A DNA stretch of 64,000 bases from Corydoras sp. C115 (GCA_019802505.1 JAFMOC010000103.1:454001-518000); one strand, 5' to 3'. Shown: positions 27,401 to 48,435, numbered from the stretch's first letter. Numbers and translations: made by a program. Notes: a model not told the origin generated them from the sequence alone.

Positions 27401-30400
27401 TGCAATACAATATAATGTAGCTCAATACTTTGCACAATGTAAATAACCTCACAAATATGTACATAGTGTGTCTTTTATCTGATTTTTATATATTCATATT
27501 TTTATTATTATTATATTTACTTTTAATTACTCATTCAGGGTGGATGGCAAAGTAAGAATTTCATTTCACAGGGAAACATATTTCTATTTGTGCATATCAC
27601 AATAAAGCCTTGAATCTTGATCTCATTCGTAGTTTAACTTCTGTGGCCTTTTTATTGTGGTCTTTTTAAGAATGACAAGTTCAGTGATGCATTTTCTTGC
27701 ACAATACTTATCACGAGTGCATCAACTAAAGAAACAACTTGCACCTAACCTGGTAGCATTTTTGAGCTCTGAATAATGCAATCATACTGTTAAAAAGAAT
27801 AAGATATCCTCAATTCTAACATACTTAAATACCATTAAAGATTGTTGCCACCTGTCTGGCAATTCTTTGGAAACTAAAGCAGAATTCTACACAAACATTT
27901 AGTTGCTCCTTATGTAAGCTTCCTTCAACATTTACTATCATGTTATTGCCTTATGTTCAGTTCATATTATGTTATTATATTTTATTTGTTTCAATTAAAG
28001 ATGCTTGACACTTCAACATATTACAGTTAATGTACTTCTAAATGATGGCTCCCACTTGTGCCTTTCAGAATGGAGACGTGTGTATTTCAATTCTTCATCC
28101 TCCAGTAGATGATCCACAAAGTGGAGAGCTGCCCTCAGAAAGATGGAACCCTACACAAAATGTCAGGTAAAGTCTACTAAATGATGCTTTGCCCCTCTTC
28201 AAGAACTTTCCATGACTGAAAACACACGCAATGGTAGGAATTATGGGAGCACCACATTTAAAATGTTAAGCCACCAAGTAAATGTTGCAGTTAGTGGCAC
28301 ATTTTTCAAGATGCGTAAGCAGAAAAATATTAAATAAGCAAATAGAGCACAATCAGTTCTTTGTTGTGCCTTCGGCTTTTGTGACTGAATTCTTTGATGC
28401 ATTGACTTTAGGAGGCTGTTTGAACTCTTAAGTGGTTCTTTGTCCGAATAAGTTTTTCCCAGAAATAATGGAAAGTTAATTATCCGTTCACAGACTTCAA
28501 AAACCTTTTTTCATTAACTTGTACTGCACATAATTAAAGGGAAAATAAACAACATACATTTGAGCTAAAATTCATACATTCTGCCTAAATACACAAATGT
28601 GTGCACATGCATACACTGACTGTGTATATATATATACATCCAGATAATGTATACATGCATATATTCACACATATGCACACAATTACAAACCTACATACAC
28701 ATACACACACACAATGAAAAAGCAGAAAACACGAGGGCAAAAAACAACAACTATATACCAACACCTGGAACAGAAAGACAAAGTAATTACACAAAGTGTA
28801 ATTGGATGAAATCTGGATCAGGGATGTGAAGTGATACAAGGGTAAAGGATAAAAGTAGGCTTATTAATACAAAAGGACTGTAAACAACAGCATGTGGATC
28901 GAAAGACAGTTCTCTCTGACCGTGAAGTGTAGAGGCCGATCCGTGACACGAGATGCTTTCACAGTAAGAGTGGAACACAAATTGGGTGCTCAACAGATGG
29001 TCCCTACAATGTGAGCATTACTTCACTGCCCATGTAGTTTGAATGTGAAAGCATTGTTTGAACTCCATAATCATCTTTCCCTTGAATTGAGCTTTGAAAT
29101 GTTACAGCACAAGGCTCCGCTTTACTGTGTAGCTGTTATCAGATAATCATAGCAGGATGTAGACCATTTCTCTACTTATTTTGTTAGTATCTTAAATCTC
29201 AAATAATCAGAAACCTCACAGAGCAGGTATGGTTTGTGTAGTGAACTAATTTTAGTGGGGTATTTGTTTAAGTGGCGATAAAGCATTTAAACACTTAATA
29301 TTCCAACAGCCTAAAATGTCAACCACTGGCATCCTGTAGGTAGTTTTTTTAAGCACTGAAGCATTAGGAGGGTTAAACTGCAGAAAAAAATGAGCTGTTA
29401 TCCCTTGTCTGTCTAATAAAGTGCACAGTGAGTGGACAGTGTTTAAAAACTTTAAAACCACATCAATGTTACTGCAATGCTAAAAATCATCCATAAACCA
29501 AATAATACATGCTCTGGTGGTCATGATCATTGGAGAACAGTCATGGGAACTAAATTATGAAGAGAAAGGGATGAACTACAGACTAATTGCAAAACTAGTA
29601 GAAGTAGAACTGCTTATGTGGAATCAGTGATCAGTGGGGTGTGGTAGCTCAGTGGCGTTGGGCTATCAATCTGAAGGTTGGCGGTTCAAATCCCAGGTCC
29701 ACTGCAATTACCAATGTGGGTCCTTGAGCAAGGCCCTTAACCCTCATTACTCCAGGGATGTTGTGATTAACCCTGTGTTCACCTTGAAAGTCGCTTTGGA
29801 TAAAAGCATCTGCTAAATGACCAAATGTAATGTAATATGCACCTTATTTACCCACTATTGAGTGTATTTGTGATAGAAAAATTAATGATAAGATACATAT
29901 TAGAAACTATTTGTATTTGACTAGTATTTTGTACACGCAAAATAATACATACTGTAATCAGTGTTTTATAAAGTTATAAAGTCATGTCCTAGACTTGCAG
30001 CTTGTGTTTTAATGTAGTAAGTCTTAGATTTATCGCTAGCTGAGTGGAAAGTCTAATTATTACCTGGAAGTTGTGCACACATGCATATGCATATTTTTGT
30101 AGGGCACCAGATTGTTACATCTGACGTGTGGAAAGTCTAACCTCAAAGTAGCTATGGTTTCAGTATGAATCAGACATTTGATCCAGTCTGTATTGATAGC
30201 TTGATGAGATGACTCACGTAATCACACTACATTGTTCCTAAAAACTGAGTACAGATTTGTGTTAAAACATTATGCTTTTTACTTTCGTGGCAAAATGGAC
30301 TTATGCAATAAGATGTTAAACATTGGCTATTACATTTATAACATATATGTATATATAACATTTTGTAAGGAATCTAAGTCTAACCATGCACATGTGGACA

Positions 30401-32703
30401 AATAATATATAGGTAGTCTAAATATGGCTTCAAAAGCTTATTTTGTGAAATTTCCAAGGTTGTCGCCAGGTGAATTGACGTCCTTAATCGCTATACTTTT
30501 CATGTCCTTTCTTTGTGTGACTGAAACAAGGGGTGCCACAACTGCTATAAGCCCTCCTAAACTACAGTTGCCAAGGCTATTATAGTTTCTCATAAAGTAC
30601 TGTTGCCACGGTTGCAATAATTTCTCATAATCTTCGGTTGAATGGCATCTTTTGTTGTCCTGACGTTTCAAGGTTCTGTAACGTTTTAAAGCTGGTTTGC
30701 TTTGTGATTTAGGACTATCCTACTGAGTGTCATATCCTTGTTGAATGAACCAAACACCTTCTCCCCTGCTAATGTGGACGCCTCAGTCATGTACCGCAAG
30801 TGGAGAGACAGCAAAGCAAAGGACAGAGAGTATGCAGAGATTATTCGGTATGGATTTTCTTCTTTTCGTTCTCGATTCTCTCTTTCTATGTAATAAACAA
30901 GACCGTAGCCATGTATGTATAGTCTGTTCCCTACATGGCTGGTCCTGGTTTTTTTATTTTGTTCCAGGAAACTACATCTGATGCATTTGTGTCTCTGAAT
31001 AAGTTGTAAAAAACAACAATTGCAGATTTGTCGTACCTTTGCTTACAGTAATTTCATAGGTTTTTATATTTACTGTTAAATGAAGTCACGTTAAATGTAT
31101 TTAAATTCATGTCAACATTTTGCAGTGATGTTTGTTAAAAATTAGAAAAATGCTGCCCTCTTGTGGGCATTTTTTGTGCAAAACCTCTTTTCATATGTGC
31201 ACTAGTTCTCTGTTGTTCCTTAACTAATAAATCTTTGTTTAATTGTAAAATATTCCAAATTAAGGAAGCAGCCAAATATTTAAATTTGATTTTATCATAT
31301 TCTCCAATATCGCAGTATTAGAGCTTCCATTAAGTAAGCAATATTATAGGTACGTTTTTTTCCACAAAGTTGTTTAAGTGATATAAAACTAAGCAACTAT
31401 TAATTTGCTGGCATTATGCCTAGTCCAATAACATTTTTGTGCAGTAACAGTAACTCCTAGCTGCAGTATGCAAACAACCTGTACCTGTGTACAAACCGTT
31501 TCGTCTGGCTCAGTATAATCTAGGACACACCAATTTTAAAACCTATAATGACATTTGCCCATTCAAAATTTTTAGATGGCCTATATCTCCTGAAGTGAAG
31601 GAAACTCATTTCAAAATAATAAGATATATCCTATAGCTGTATTTCTTAGAAAAATATTTAAATTTGAAGTTGACTCATGTGCCTTTTGCAAATCAGTATA
31701 AGAATCCTTAGATCTTTTTTTTTTTAATGTCACAAACTTTTTGGAAATCTTAATATTCTTTAATCTTAATATTTTTTTATGATATTGGTGCCATTTTATT
31801 TTAAATAGATAATTTAAATTAAACTTTTTTGAATGCTGTCAATATAATTGTGCTATTAGGAAAATATCACATTCACTTCAGTAAATGGAGTAGCTATTAG
31901 CCCACATTCCTTTTTTTAAAGAGATTAAATCATACTATTACTCTTAAGTAGATTAAAAGATTGGAAAACTACCAGAAGCATCTCACACCTGATATCTGAA
32001 CACATGAAGTTTTAAGTTTCTCATTTTATTTTTTGCTCCTTTTGTTTTGTTTATTTTTCGTTCTTCAGCACCCCCTAGCGTGTGTTCTGAGTAACATCCT
32101 ACATAAGAGTTTGTGTTTTTTGTATATTTTGTATGATGTTTTTATTGTTGTTGCAATAAAAAATAATCCAGGACTTGGTTCTGGCATTAGAGATCAGTGT
32201 AAAAGTCTGTATGGTATCAATTATACAAGCATGGAGGCATCAATTTTGGCTAAAATATTAATATAGCAACCTGGGTTTAAGAAAAAGTTTCAGATAAAGA
32301 ACTTTAAACAGAACCCTGCAATACATTTGTATATTGATTAAATTAGTTTTTTCTCATTTGCATATAGTTACACTAGATGTTGCACTACATTTAGATGCCA
32401 AGTCTGGGGGAAATGCTTTTTTGGTCTCTAAATGCTCTTTTAAGGAACAGTAACTGAGATTTTAACACAGCACATTTTTTGTGTTACAGGAAACAGGTTT
32501 TGGCCACTAAAGCAGAAGCAGAGCGGGATGGAGTTAAAGTTCCCACCACGCTGGCTGAGTACTGTGTACGCACTCGCGCTCCCCCCACCGACGAAGGCTC
32601 TGACTTGTTTTATGATGATTACTATGACGATGAGGACTTGGAGGAGAATAACGATGAGGACTGTTGCTACGATGAAGATGACTCAGGAAACGAGGAATCA
32701 TGA
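18468..32703 (+). CDS. cdc34: Cdc34/UBE2R-type E2 ubiquitin-conjugating enzyme (239 aa, 5 exons)
   Basis: Exons are 18468-18653, 22904-22990, 28069-28166, 30713-30847 and 32490-32703. All splice sites are GT-AG and the frame closes at TGA. Cdc34 is the E2 that works with SCF (cullin-RING) ligases to build K48-linked chains on cell-cycle regulators, in nucleus and cytoplasm. The UBC fold covers about residues 11-175, with HPNIYE before the catalytic Cys96 in NGDVCISILHP. The Cdc34-specific acidic insert after it (PPVDDPQSGELPSE) is present. The C-terminal tail from about residue 195 is strongly acidic (YDDYYDDEDLEE...), which in the family binds the basic canyon of the cullin. Human CDC34 has 236 residues. 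Some positions match UBE2R2 instead (MAQ start, LMLEMKSLQEE, SGNEES end), so this is a fish cdc34 paralogue whose a/b assignment is open. Confidence 0.94.
18654..22903 (+). other. cdc34 intron 1
   Basis: A 4.2-kb intron. The first 100 bp still carry promoter-type CpGs. A family A repeat lies at 20025-20300 (GTGATTCTCAGCACTGCAGT). The longest ORF (minus, 20025-20585) runs through that repeat and is not a gene. No exon of another gene was recognised. Confidence 0.7.
20025..20300 (+). repeat. Family A palindromic repeat copy
   Basis: GATTCTCAGCACTGCAGTGA, GTGTATTGTGCTGCTGTTGG and AGCGCTGCTGGAGATTTTAC mark one arm. The second arm (GTAATACCTGATGTGTTGGT) is weaker. It lies inside cdc34 intron 1. 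Confidence 0.45.
25780..25908 (+). repeat. LINE-like 3' tail
   Basis: AAAGAATTTCACTGCTGGCT...GTGACAAATAAACCTGATTC with a short GATTCTGATTCT tail. This is the usual form of a truncated fish LINE 3' end. No reverse transcriptase sequence is attached. Confidence 0.5.
27290..27625 (+). repeat. LINE 3' end remnant
   Basis: CCATTCGACTCATGAACAGCT begins a segment ending AAGAATTTCATTTCACAGGG...CAATAAAGCCTTGAATCTTGA. This order of motifs (last codons, TATA/AT-rich UTR, AATAAAGCC plus a TTGAATCT tail) fits a 5'-truncated fish LINE. Family not assigned. Confidence 0.55.
29390..29610 (+). repeat. Family A palindromic repeat, one arm
   Basis: GTCTGTCTAATAAAGTGCACAG, CAGTGAGTGGACAGTGTTTA, ATCATCCATAAACCAAATAA and TACATGCTCTGGTGGTCATG are in the same order as at 2230-2400. 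The equivalent of the 30-base G run is absent here. Confidence 0.5.
29635..29838 (+). mobile_element. tRNA-derived SINE family B, well preserved
   Basis: A box GTGGTAGCTCAGTGG, B box GGCGGTTCAAATCCCAGG, middle CAATGTGGGTCCTTGAGCAA, and 3' end CTTTGGATAAAAGCATCTGC followed by TAAATGACCAAATGTAATG. It is the best copy of this family in the window. The GGATAAAAGCGTCTGCTAAAT type of 3' end is common to several fish SINEs. Confidence 0.8.
30848..32489 (+). other. cdc34 intron 4
   Basis: A 1.6-kb AT-rich intron without recognisable repeats or exons, apart from a CTCF-like motif at 31152-31166. Confidence 0.7.
31152..31166 (-). promoter_or_regulatory. CTCF-like motif
   Basis: The minus-strand reading CCACAAGAGGGCAGC matches 14 of 15 positions of the CTCF core CCASYAGRKGGCRSY. 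Binding is not shown by sequence alone. Confidence 0.35.
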
Positions 32704-34190
32704 CCCCACCCTCACCGTCATCATCGTCTTCATCCTCCTCACCTGGAATCGTTGAAAAGCTGTCGCATGCACCTTGTATTTTATTTTCATTTTGATAGCT
32801 GTTTTTTTTTTCCCTTCGAAAGAGCTGCAAAAGACGCTTTAAGCTCATTTTCTTCTGGTTTCCTTTGGTGAGACAAAATGAATGCAATCTGTACTGTCCC
32901 TCACTCTGGTTGAGTCGGCCTCCCCCGAGCTTAAACTTATTTAACCTCCTGAGAATTGATTTCTTTTAACTTTCGAGAAAAAAACATACTACTAATAATG
33001 GAATTGACGATTTAGTTCTTGACTGAATCAAAAGGTCTTTGACTTTACCCATTTTATTTTACACCTTTTAATCAGCATTAGTTCTGCCACCCAACTTTCT
33101 CCTGACATTTTTCAAATCATGGCTCATTACTTGCAAGTCCAACCAGTTCAGCAATAAAAAGCATTTTTCATACTTTTCTTCGTGGAGGCGAAACTTCTCA
33201 GCAGTATTTCTTCAGAACCGCTCATTACACATCCTGTTGCTCCAGCACAGCTGATTCCGATCACCAGCGATCCGGTCATAAAGCATGTTGGAGCCAAAAA
33301 ATACCAAAATGTGTAATTTGTACGAAAATCATGGATGAAGAAACTACTTTTGCTTTGAATGCTTCTCATTTACAGATATGTTTAAATGGAGGTTCAACCA
33401 AGTATGATTTCAGTGATCCATGTCATGCTCGAGAGTTTGTCATTCTGACTACACCAGGAAGAAAACAGTTTGAAGCAGGGTTGGAAGTCTGCACCCCTAC
33501 CCCACTCTACATCCCACCACCACGAAAAATTCCATGTATTATTCAAACTCAATTTAGCATATTCCCACTTAATTCCTGTGAATCTGTGCACCTAAGCAAC
33601 AGAGGATGTGAATTATGAGGTCACAGGGTTTGCAAGGTGTCCACGAATTGTTTGTTTTCGATGAAGCGTTTGTTTTTCGCAATGTCAATACTGTATTGTC
33701 CTTGCATATGAATCTCATTTAATCTGCCACTAGGTTTTCATTAATAGAGAATGTTTTTGTTTTTTGAGGGGGTTAATGACATCCCTTCATTAATACCTTA
33801 ATTGGGGACTATCGGGCGTTTTCTCCTGAACTGGGTTGCGTGTTTGGTTTTGAATTTATTGCTTGGTAAAATGATGGCCGTATCCACGTCCATTTATTCC
33901 GCGTTTGAGCATTTGGGAGTGAAGATGGCTTTTAATTACATCTGTATTAAGCATCTGAATTAGTGTGCTGGTGTGTTAAAACAAACTCTCAGGATAATTT
34001 AAACAGGAACAATATATCCACCAACTTTCTTGTTTTTTTTGGCACTGCTTTGAAAGCAGTTTACAATTTTAAACCTTGATGCTGTTGTGCACATGTAGGA
34101 ATGTGGCCGATCATTTTACTGACCTGTATGTATTTTTATGGTTTGTTGGCCTATTTAAAACTGAAAAATAAAAGTCTTTATTAGAATAAT
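32704..34190 (+). other. cdc34 3' UTR with two poly(A) signals
   Basis: AATAAA occurs at about 33154 (CAGCAATAAAAAGC) and at 34167-34172 (AAAATAAAAGTCTTTATT). The second has a following T/GT-rich zone and is the stronger candidate for the main end. Short ORFs in the UTR show no family resemblance. Confidence 0.55.
34167..34172 (+). terminator. Poly(A) signal of cdc34
   Basis: AATAAA about 1.46 kb past the stop codon, followed within 40 bp by TTTTGTAGTTTGTGTTT. It marks the likely gene end before the SINE-rich intergenic zone. Confidence 0.55.
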
Positions 34191-34248
34191 GACACTTTTG
34201 TAGTTTGTGTTTATGCAAAATAACATCGCTGCTAATAAGGAAACTCCA

Positions 34249-34523
34249 AATGCTCATCCAGGGGAGAACGTTTTGGGCGCTGGGCAGATACACCCAGGAC
34301 AGGGCACCAATCTAGCACTGGGCACACACTATATGGGGCAATTTTGGAGCATTCAGTTTACCTTGATACATGTTTTTTGACTGTTGGAGGAAACCAGAGA
34401 ACCTGGAGGAAACCCATGTGGACATGAAGAGAACATGGAAATTCCACCCAGATCGGGACTCGACCCAGGAATCCCTAGCGCTGAGAGGCGAACATGCTAA
34501 TCACTAAGCCACCGTGCCGTCCC
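34249..34523 (-). mobile_element. DANA-like SINE, 3' end missing
   Basis: It starts in the middle of the CCAGGGGAGAACG block and runs to the head complement CTAAGCCACCGTGCCG. The tail and the adjoining GACCCTAATAGAGGATAAA part are absent. Confidence 0.8.
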
Positions 34524-34909
34524 TTTTGGGGAAAAGTCATCATCCTAAAATCTATGTGGTGTATGTGATTAGTTCTAGTTACATGAGGTTGTGTTACTAA
34601 ATATAAAGTTGGTGGTGCTAATGATTTGATCCAGTCTATTTCTGCAGTCTTTTGTTAACAGCCTCGACTGTTTATTAATTTAATATTAAGGGTTTATCAC
34701 TTAGAAAACTTTAAAATGTAGACATACATGAAAACAAGCATAATGTTGAAGTTATTTAACATGACAGTTCAAAAGCAAACCAAACCTATTTTCTTTATGT
34801 AGTACAGTATATTAAATGACATTGATTTAAACCACTTTAAATATTTCACACTTGGTGTTATCCAGTTTTAATATCCATGAACAACTTTAAACATTAGTGA
34901 ACAAGGTGC

Positions 34910-35257
34910 GGCGGCACGGTGGCTTAGTGATTAGCACGTTCGCCTCTCAGCGCTAGGGATTCCCGGTTCGAATCCCCATTTGGGTGGAGTTTCCATGTTC
35001 TCCCCGTGTCTGCGTGGGTTTCCTCCGGGTTCTCCGGTTTCCTCCCACAGTTCAAAAACATGGATCAAGTCAATTGAATTCTCAAAATTGCCCCATATAG
35101 AGTGTGTGTGTGTGAGTGAGTGTGTGCCCAGCGATGGATTGGCGCCCTGTCCTGGGTCTATCTGCCCAGCGCCCGAGATGTTCTCCCCTGGATGGGTATG
35201 GGGAACCCCCCCCGCGACCCTAATAGAGGATAAAGCGGGAGATAATGAATGAATGAA
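34910..35257 (+). mobile_element. DANA/Mermaid-like SINE, full length, with target-site duplication
   Basis: Nearly intact copy with the head GGCGGCACGGTGGCTTAGTG and an ATGA tail. The 12-bp repeat TGAACAAGGTGC flanks it at 34898-34909 and 35258-35269. The good preservation suggests a fairly recent insertion. Confidence 0.9.
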
Positions 35258-35562
35258 TGAACAAGGTGCATGCAACATTAAACAAACATATCCTTTCGTA
35301 CATTGTACAGCTAATAACTGCACCTCTCTAGACAGACGCGTGATAGCAGCTACATTTCAAGCTTAGTGTAGAAAAATATCTAAATAAAATATCTAAAATC
35401 TTTTTTTTTTTTGCAGTTATAACATGAAAATATTTGAAAAATGCTTCACTAAATAAAACCAGGCTTTTAGTTTAACTTTTTTTAAACTGTTAAACATAAA
35501 GCAAGTACTGTACTAGAATTCTGGACCTGGGTCGAATTTTGGGTCTATAATTTTACAATGGG

Positions 35563-35920
35563 GAGACACGGTGGTTTAGTGGTTAACACGTTTGCTTCTC
35601 AGTGCTGGTGATACAGCTCGAATCCCAATCTGGGTGGAGTTTCCATGGCCCGCGTGGGTTTGCAGGTTTTCTGGTTTCCTCCCACAGTCCAAAAATACAA
35701 GGATTGAAGGTAAATTGAATGCTCTATGGGTCTCTATGCCCCATATAGTGTGTTTGTGTGTGTCTGTGTAAGTGAGTGTGGCCAGCGATAGATTGACGGC
35801 CTGACCTGGGTGTATCTGCCCAGCACCCCAAAAGATTTTCCATGAATGAGCATGGGGAACCTCCCGTGACCTTAGTAAACTCTTAAGCAGAAGATAAAAA
35901 CTTAATGAATGAATGAATGG
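35563..35920 (+). mobile_element. DANA/Mermaid-like SINE, diverged, with target-site duplication
   Basis: The head GAGACACGGTGGTTTAGTGG is diverged and the tail is AATGAATGAATGAATGG. The 13-bp repeat ATTTTACAATGGG flanks it at 35550-35562 and 35921-35933. The body is older than the copy at 34910, although the duplication is still exact. Confidence 0.87.
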
Positions 35921-36081
35921 ATTTTACAATGGGCAAAATGATTGAGCCTATCCAGTACTGAGTACTTAAAATGTTATCGCAATCACAATTATAAATCCAT
36001 TTACCTGTTTTTTTTAAGCAGGGGTAGAGAAGCACTGATCAAGAACTTTGTTCGCAACACCTGTTGAATGCAATCAGTAAT

Positions 36082-37225
36082 GCAATTATCTAATCATCTG
36101 AGTATTAGTGTATTTGTAGTTTAATGCATAGTATAATGCATGCACATTCTTCATAATATGGACCTTGGTGAAATTGTTACTGTTGAGTGTATTTAGAATG
36201 TGACAATAATAATTACAAATACAGAGTAGCTGTTCGACAGATAAGCCAGAGTGTTAATGAAATAAGTATGGTATGATAACCACTCTGTAGAACTCTGCTG
36301 AGCATAAAAGCATAAAAAACGATAAATAACAATGACTGGAAATGCAGTGTTCCTGATAAAGTGCTTAGTGAGGACACCTGTTGCTTAAGTTCATTCATTA
36401 TCTCCCGCTTTATCCTCTATTAGGGTCGCGGTGGGGTTCCCCATGCCCATCCAGGGGAGAACGTCTCGGACGCTGGGCAGATACACCCAGGACAGGGCGC
36501 CAATCCATTGCTGGGTACACACTCACACACTCAAACACACTCTATATGGGGCAATTTAGAGAACTCAATTAACTTGATCCATGTTTTTGGACTGTGGGAG
36601 GAAACCGGAGAACCCGGAGAAAACCCACACGGACACGGGGAGAACATGGAAACTCCACCCAGATGGAGATTCGAACCGGGAATCCCTAGCGCTGAGAGGC
36701 GAACGTGCTAACCACTAAGCCACCGTGCCGCCACTTGCTTAAATTCATTCATGAAATTATCTAATTGTGTATTAGTAGTTTAATGCATAGTTTGATGCAT
36801 GCACATTCTTTGTGATATGGATGTAATATGGACCTAATATGGTGGTTTTGTTCCTGCTTATAGTGTGTTAACAATGTGATAATAATAATTGAAAACACAG
36901 AGTAGCTGTTCTACAGATTAAGAAACAATACGTAAAATTGAAATGTAGTGTTCCTGATAGAGTGCTTGGTGAGGGTCCTGTTGCTTGAAATCATTCATGC
37001 AATTATCTAATTATCTAGTTGTGTATTAGTAGTTTGATGCATAGAATCAAGCATATACAGGTAATATTCACATCATCAGGTTCTTCGGATTATAGACCTT
37101 GGTGGGATTGTTACTGCTGAGAGTGTGTTTAGAATGGGACAATAATAATAAAAACAAAGAGTAGCTGTTCTACAGATAAGCCACCCTGTTATTCACCCTG
37201 TTAACCATGCCGTACAGCTCTGCTG
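36082..37225 (+). repeat. Three-copy tandem repeat interrupted by a SINE
   Basis: Units starting AATTATCTAATYRTSTRAGT begin near 36082, 36752 and 36998. Each carries in order GTAGTTTRATGCATAG, GCACATTCTT (first two), ATATGGACC or ATAGACC, GTGTRTTWAGAATG, ACAATAATAAT and AGAGTAGCTGTTCKACAGAT. Units one and two end GTTGCTTRAAATCATTCATG or close to it. The SINE at 36399-36734 sits exactly between units one and two. Unit length is about 230-315 bp. Confidence 0.75.
36399..36734 (-). mobile_element. DANA/Mermaid-like SINE at a tandem-repeat boundary
   Basis: Nearly complete minus-strand copy from TATCTCCCGCTTTATCC to CACCGTGCCGCCAC. The flanks TTGCTTAAGTTCATTCAT (36381-36398) and TTGCTTAAATTCATTCAT (36735-36752) form an 18-bp duplication with one mismatch. 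Confidence 0.87.
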
Positions 37226-37375
37226 AGAAGAATGCATTTTTTTAACCTATCCATGCAGGCCATGAGGCAATTCTAGGATAAACCAGGGCAGCAACAAAGT
37301 TATGCATGTTAATAAACATACCTGGAAAACAAATTTGTACATGATTTGATATATCACTATACTTTAATGTTTAAC

Positions 37376-37381
37376 TTTATT
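37376..37381 (-). terminator. Poly(A) signal of the SCaMC carrier gene
   Basis: TTTATT on the plus strand gives AATAAA on the minus strand, about 185 bp past the stop codon, implying a short 3' UTR. Confidence 0.55.
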
Positions 37382-37566
37382 AATGTTGCACCTGCCTGGA
37401 TTACAACAGTCAGTAGTCTTAATATCAGTGCTAGTGTAGACGACACATTCGAGGGAAAGTGCTGAGGACCAGCGACGTACATTCACTGGTTTTGAGTCAC
37501 AAAGTTCCACGCGATCAAACCATTTCCATAACGCTTCACTGATTCTGTTTGACGACTTGATGATAT

Positions 37567-46983
<9,417 letters not shown>

Positions 46984-47200
46984 CCTGCTGCCAGGCCGCC
47001 GCGATGTGACTGCAAAGCCGGGATAGACTCGCCTCCTATACAGCGCGCATTTACAGAGAATGAAGCTTTGATGCTGTTTAGAAACGCTGTGGATACAAAA
47101 GATTATTTACATGAATAACACACACGCTGTTCGTAAATGGACAAGGAGGCAAACCCGAAATCGGATAGGCGCTCGTGTTTAACTCCGCCCACTGTGCTTC
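46984..47200 (-). promoter_or_regulatory. Carrier gene 5' UTR and promoter region
   Basis: A modest CpG rise (CAGGCCGCCGCGATGTGAC, CTCGCCTCCTATACAGCGCGC, ATCGGATAGGCGCTCG) lies directly upstream of the start codon on the minus strand. No TATA box is evident at a convincing position. Confidence 0.4.
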
Positions 47201-47485
47201 ATAATTTACATAAAGCTTCTGTTAACGCTTAAAAATGACACTATACAAGGTGACATATTAATGATTTATGCAACGAAATTACCGAAGTAAATACCATTGA
47301 CGTATGAATTCGGGTCACGTTCGGTATGTTCTAAAAGAATGCTGCACAGAACACCTGTAACATGCTGTCAGTGAACGCTAATAAAATCAGAAAATAACTG
47401 TATTCACAAAGAAGTCTCCCTTTTGCTTTAATAAACGAGTTTCTCTTTCAACAACTCACATCTATTAGGATAACGATCTTTCGTT

Positions 47486-47504
47486 TGGCCAGTAGGTGGC
47501 AGCA
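47486..47504 (+). promoter_or_regulatory. CTCF-like motif
   Basis: TGGCCAGTAGGTGGCAGCA contains CCAGTAGGTGGCAGC, a full match to the CTCF core CCASYAGRKGGCRSY. It lies between the divergent carrier and kcnj9 promoters. Confidence 0.45.
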
Positions 47505-48349
47505 TGGTGTACTGAATAAAACTGTGGCTTTTGAATATTATGAATCTCAACCTCAGCCTAATTTTGCCATATTTTTGTGTCCAGATGTTTACCAGTCTAA
47601 AATTAGAAACGAACAACTTAAAGTGCTTTAAAATATTTTCTTTTTAGGGCAATCATTTGTGTACTGCCTTGTAATACTTCATAATTAAATGATGATGATG
47701 ATACTTATAGACACAGTAACTGACTAACTTGATCTAATTAAGATGCTGCGTTTCAGACAAATAATGAAAAGTATGAAAATGACTTTCTAATCAGGTTGTT
47801 GTTTTTTTTTTTTACCTTTGGCTGCAGTCTTTCTGAAGTGAAATTCTTTTTCTGTCGACTGTTTTACTAGGGGTTGTTGCAGTGTAAAATCTGCATAATT
47901 AGTTTGCCACTGTTCTAAACCTTATGCTTTTTTTGACATATATATCCCTTCTATTTATTTGGGCTTCAGATCACCCTCAATGGATAGGACATTTTAGTTT
48001 CTCCTAATCAACCGGTTATGATTAAGATGGTGGATGGAGAGTAAACCCACACAGGCACAATGACAATTTTAAAGTGCAATTTAAATACAGTGCAATTGTA
48101 TCTTAATACATTTAATATTTTATCAATGATGGCAAAACATTAAAATAATATAAGAAACCCAAAAAACGAAATCAAATACAATTATTTTAAACACTGAGGT
48201 TATTTTTCATTCATTCATTATCTACTGCTTAATCCTAGGGTTGAGGTGGGAGGGGGTCCCATGCCCATCCAGTGAAGAATGTTATGGGCACGGGGCAGAT
48301 ACACCCAGGACAGGGTGCCAATCTATTGCTAGCACTTACACAAACACAT

Positions 48350-48350
<1 letters not shown>

Positions 48351-48435
<85 letters not shown>
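48351..48435. repeat. (CA)n microsatellite inside a SINE
   Basis: About 85 bp of uninterrupted CA repeats, at the place where other copies of the SINE have only short ACACAC runs. Confidence 0.95.

Larger units (their letters stand above)
22991..28068 (+). other. cdc34 intron 2 with several transposon remnants
   Basis: A 5.1-kb intron. At 23390-23465 a CAGTGGTATCTCGTAGTTC end with TTAGAAATAATGGGGAATG looks like a degraded mariner-type non-autonomous element. A GC-rich inverted pair (TGCGCCCCCCCAGG...GGGGGGCGCGCCCC) with TTGAGAAGCACTGCC at 25630-25700 resembles the end of an hAT-like element. LINE-like 3' tails lie at 25780-25905 and 27290-27625. A purine-rich tract spans 26455-26640. No further exons were found. 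Confidence 0.5.
28167..30712 (+). other. cdc34 intron 3
   Basis: A 2.5-kb intron with a mixed TA/CA-rich tract at 28625-28712, a family A repeat at about 29390-29610 and SINE family B at 29635-29838. The remaining sequence shows nothing recognisable. Confidence 0.7.

Noticed and set aside
29635..29720. Possible tRNA gene
   Set aside because: A and B boxes are present but the cloverleaf is not complete and the sequence continues into a SINE body; the DANA-like heads were rejected for the same reason.
32534..32887. 117-residue minus-strand ORF
   Set aside because: Antisense of the acidic last exon of cdc34, whose GAT/GAG-rich codons lack stops on the reverse strand.
33331..33618. 95-residue plus-strand ORF
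   Set aside because: Lies in the cdc34 3' UTR between two poly(A) signals, with no recognisable domain or intron structure.
34931..35323. 130-residue minus-strand ORF
   Set aside because: It is the antisense of a SINE; the same peptide pattern (SNPGQ/GANPSLG type) recurs at every copy of this repeat.
36082..37225. Possible CRISPR-like or satellite array
   Set aside because: Only three diverged units of unequal length without short spacers; a local tandem duplication in a vertebrate genome.
48235..48435. Cys-Val repeat ORF
   Set aside because: Translation of a CA array in a SINE.
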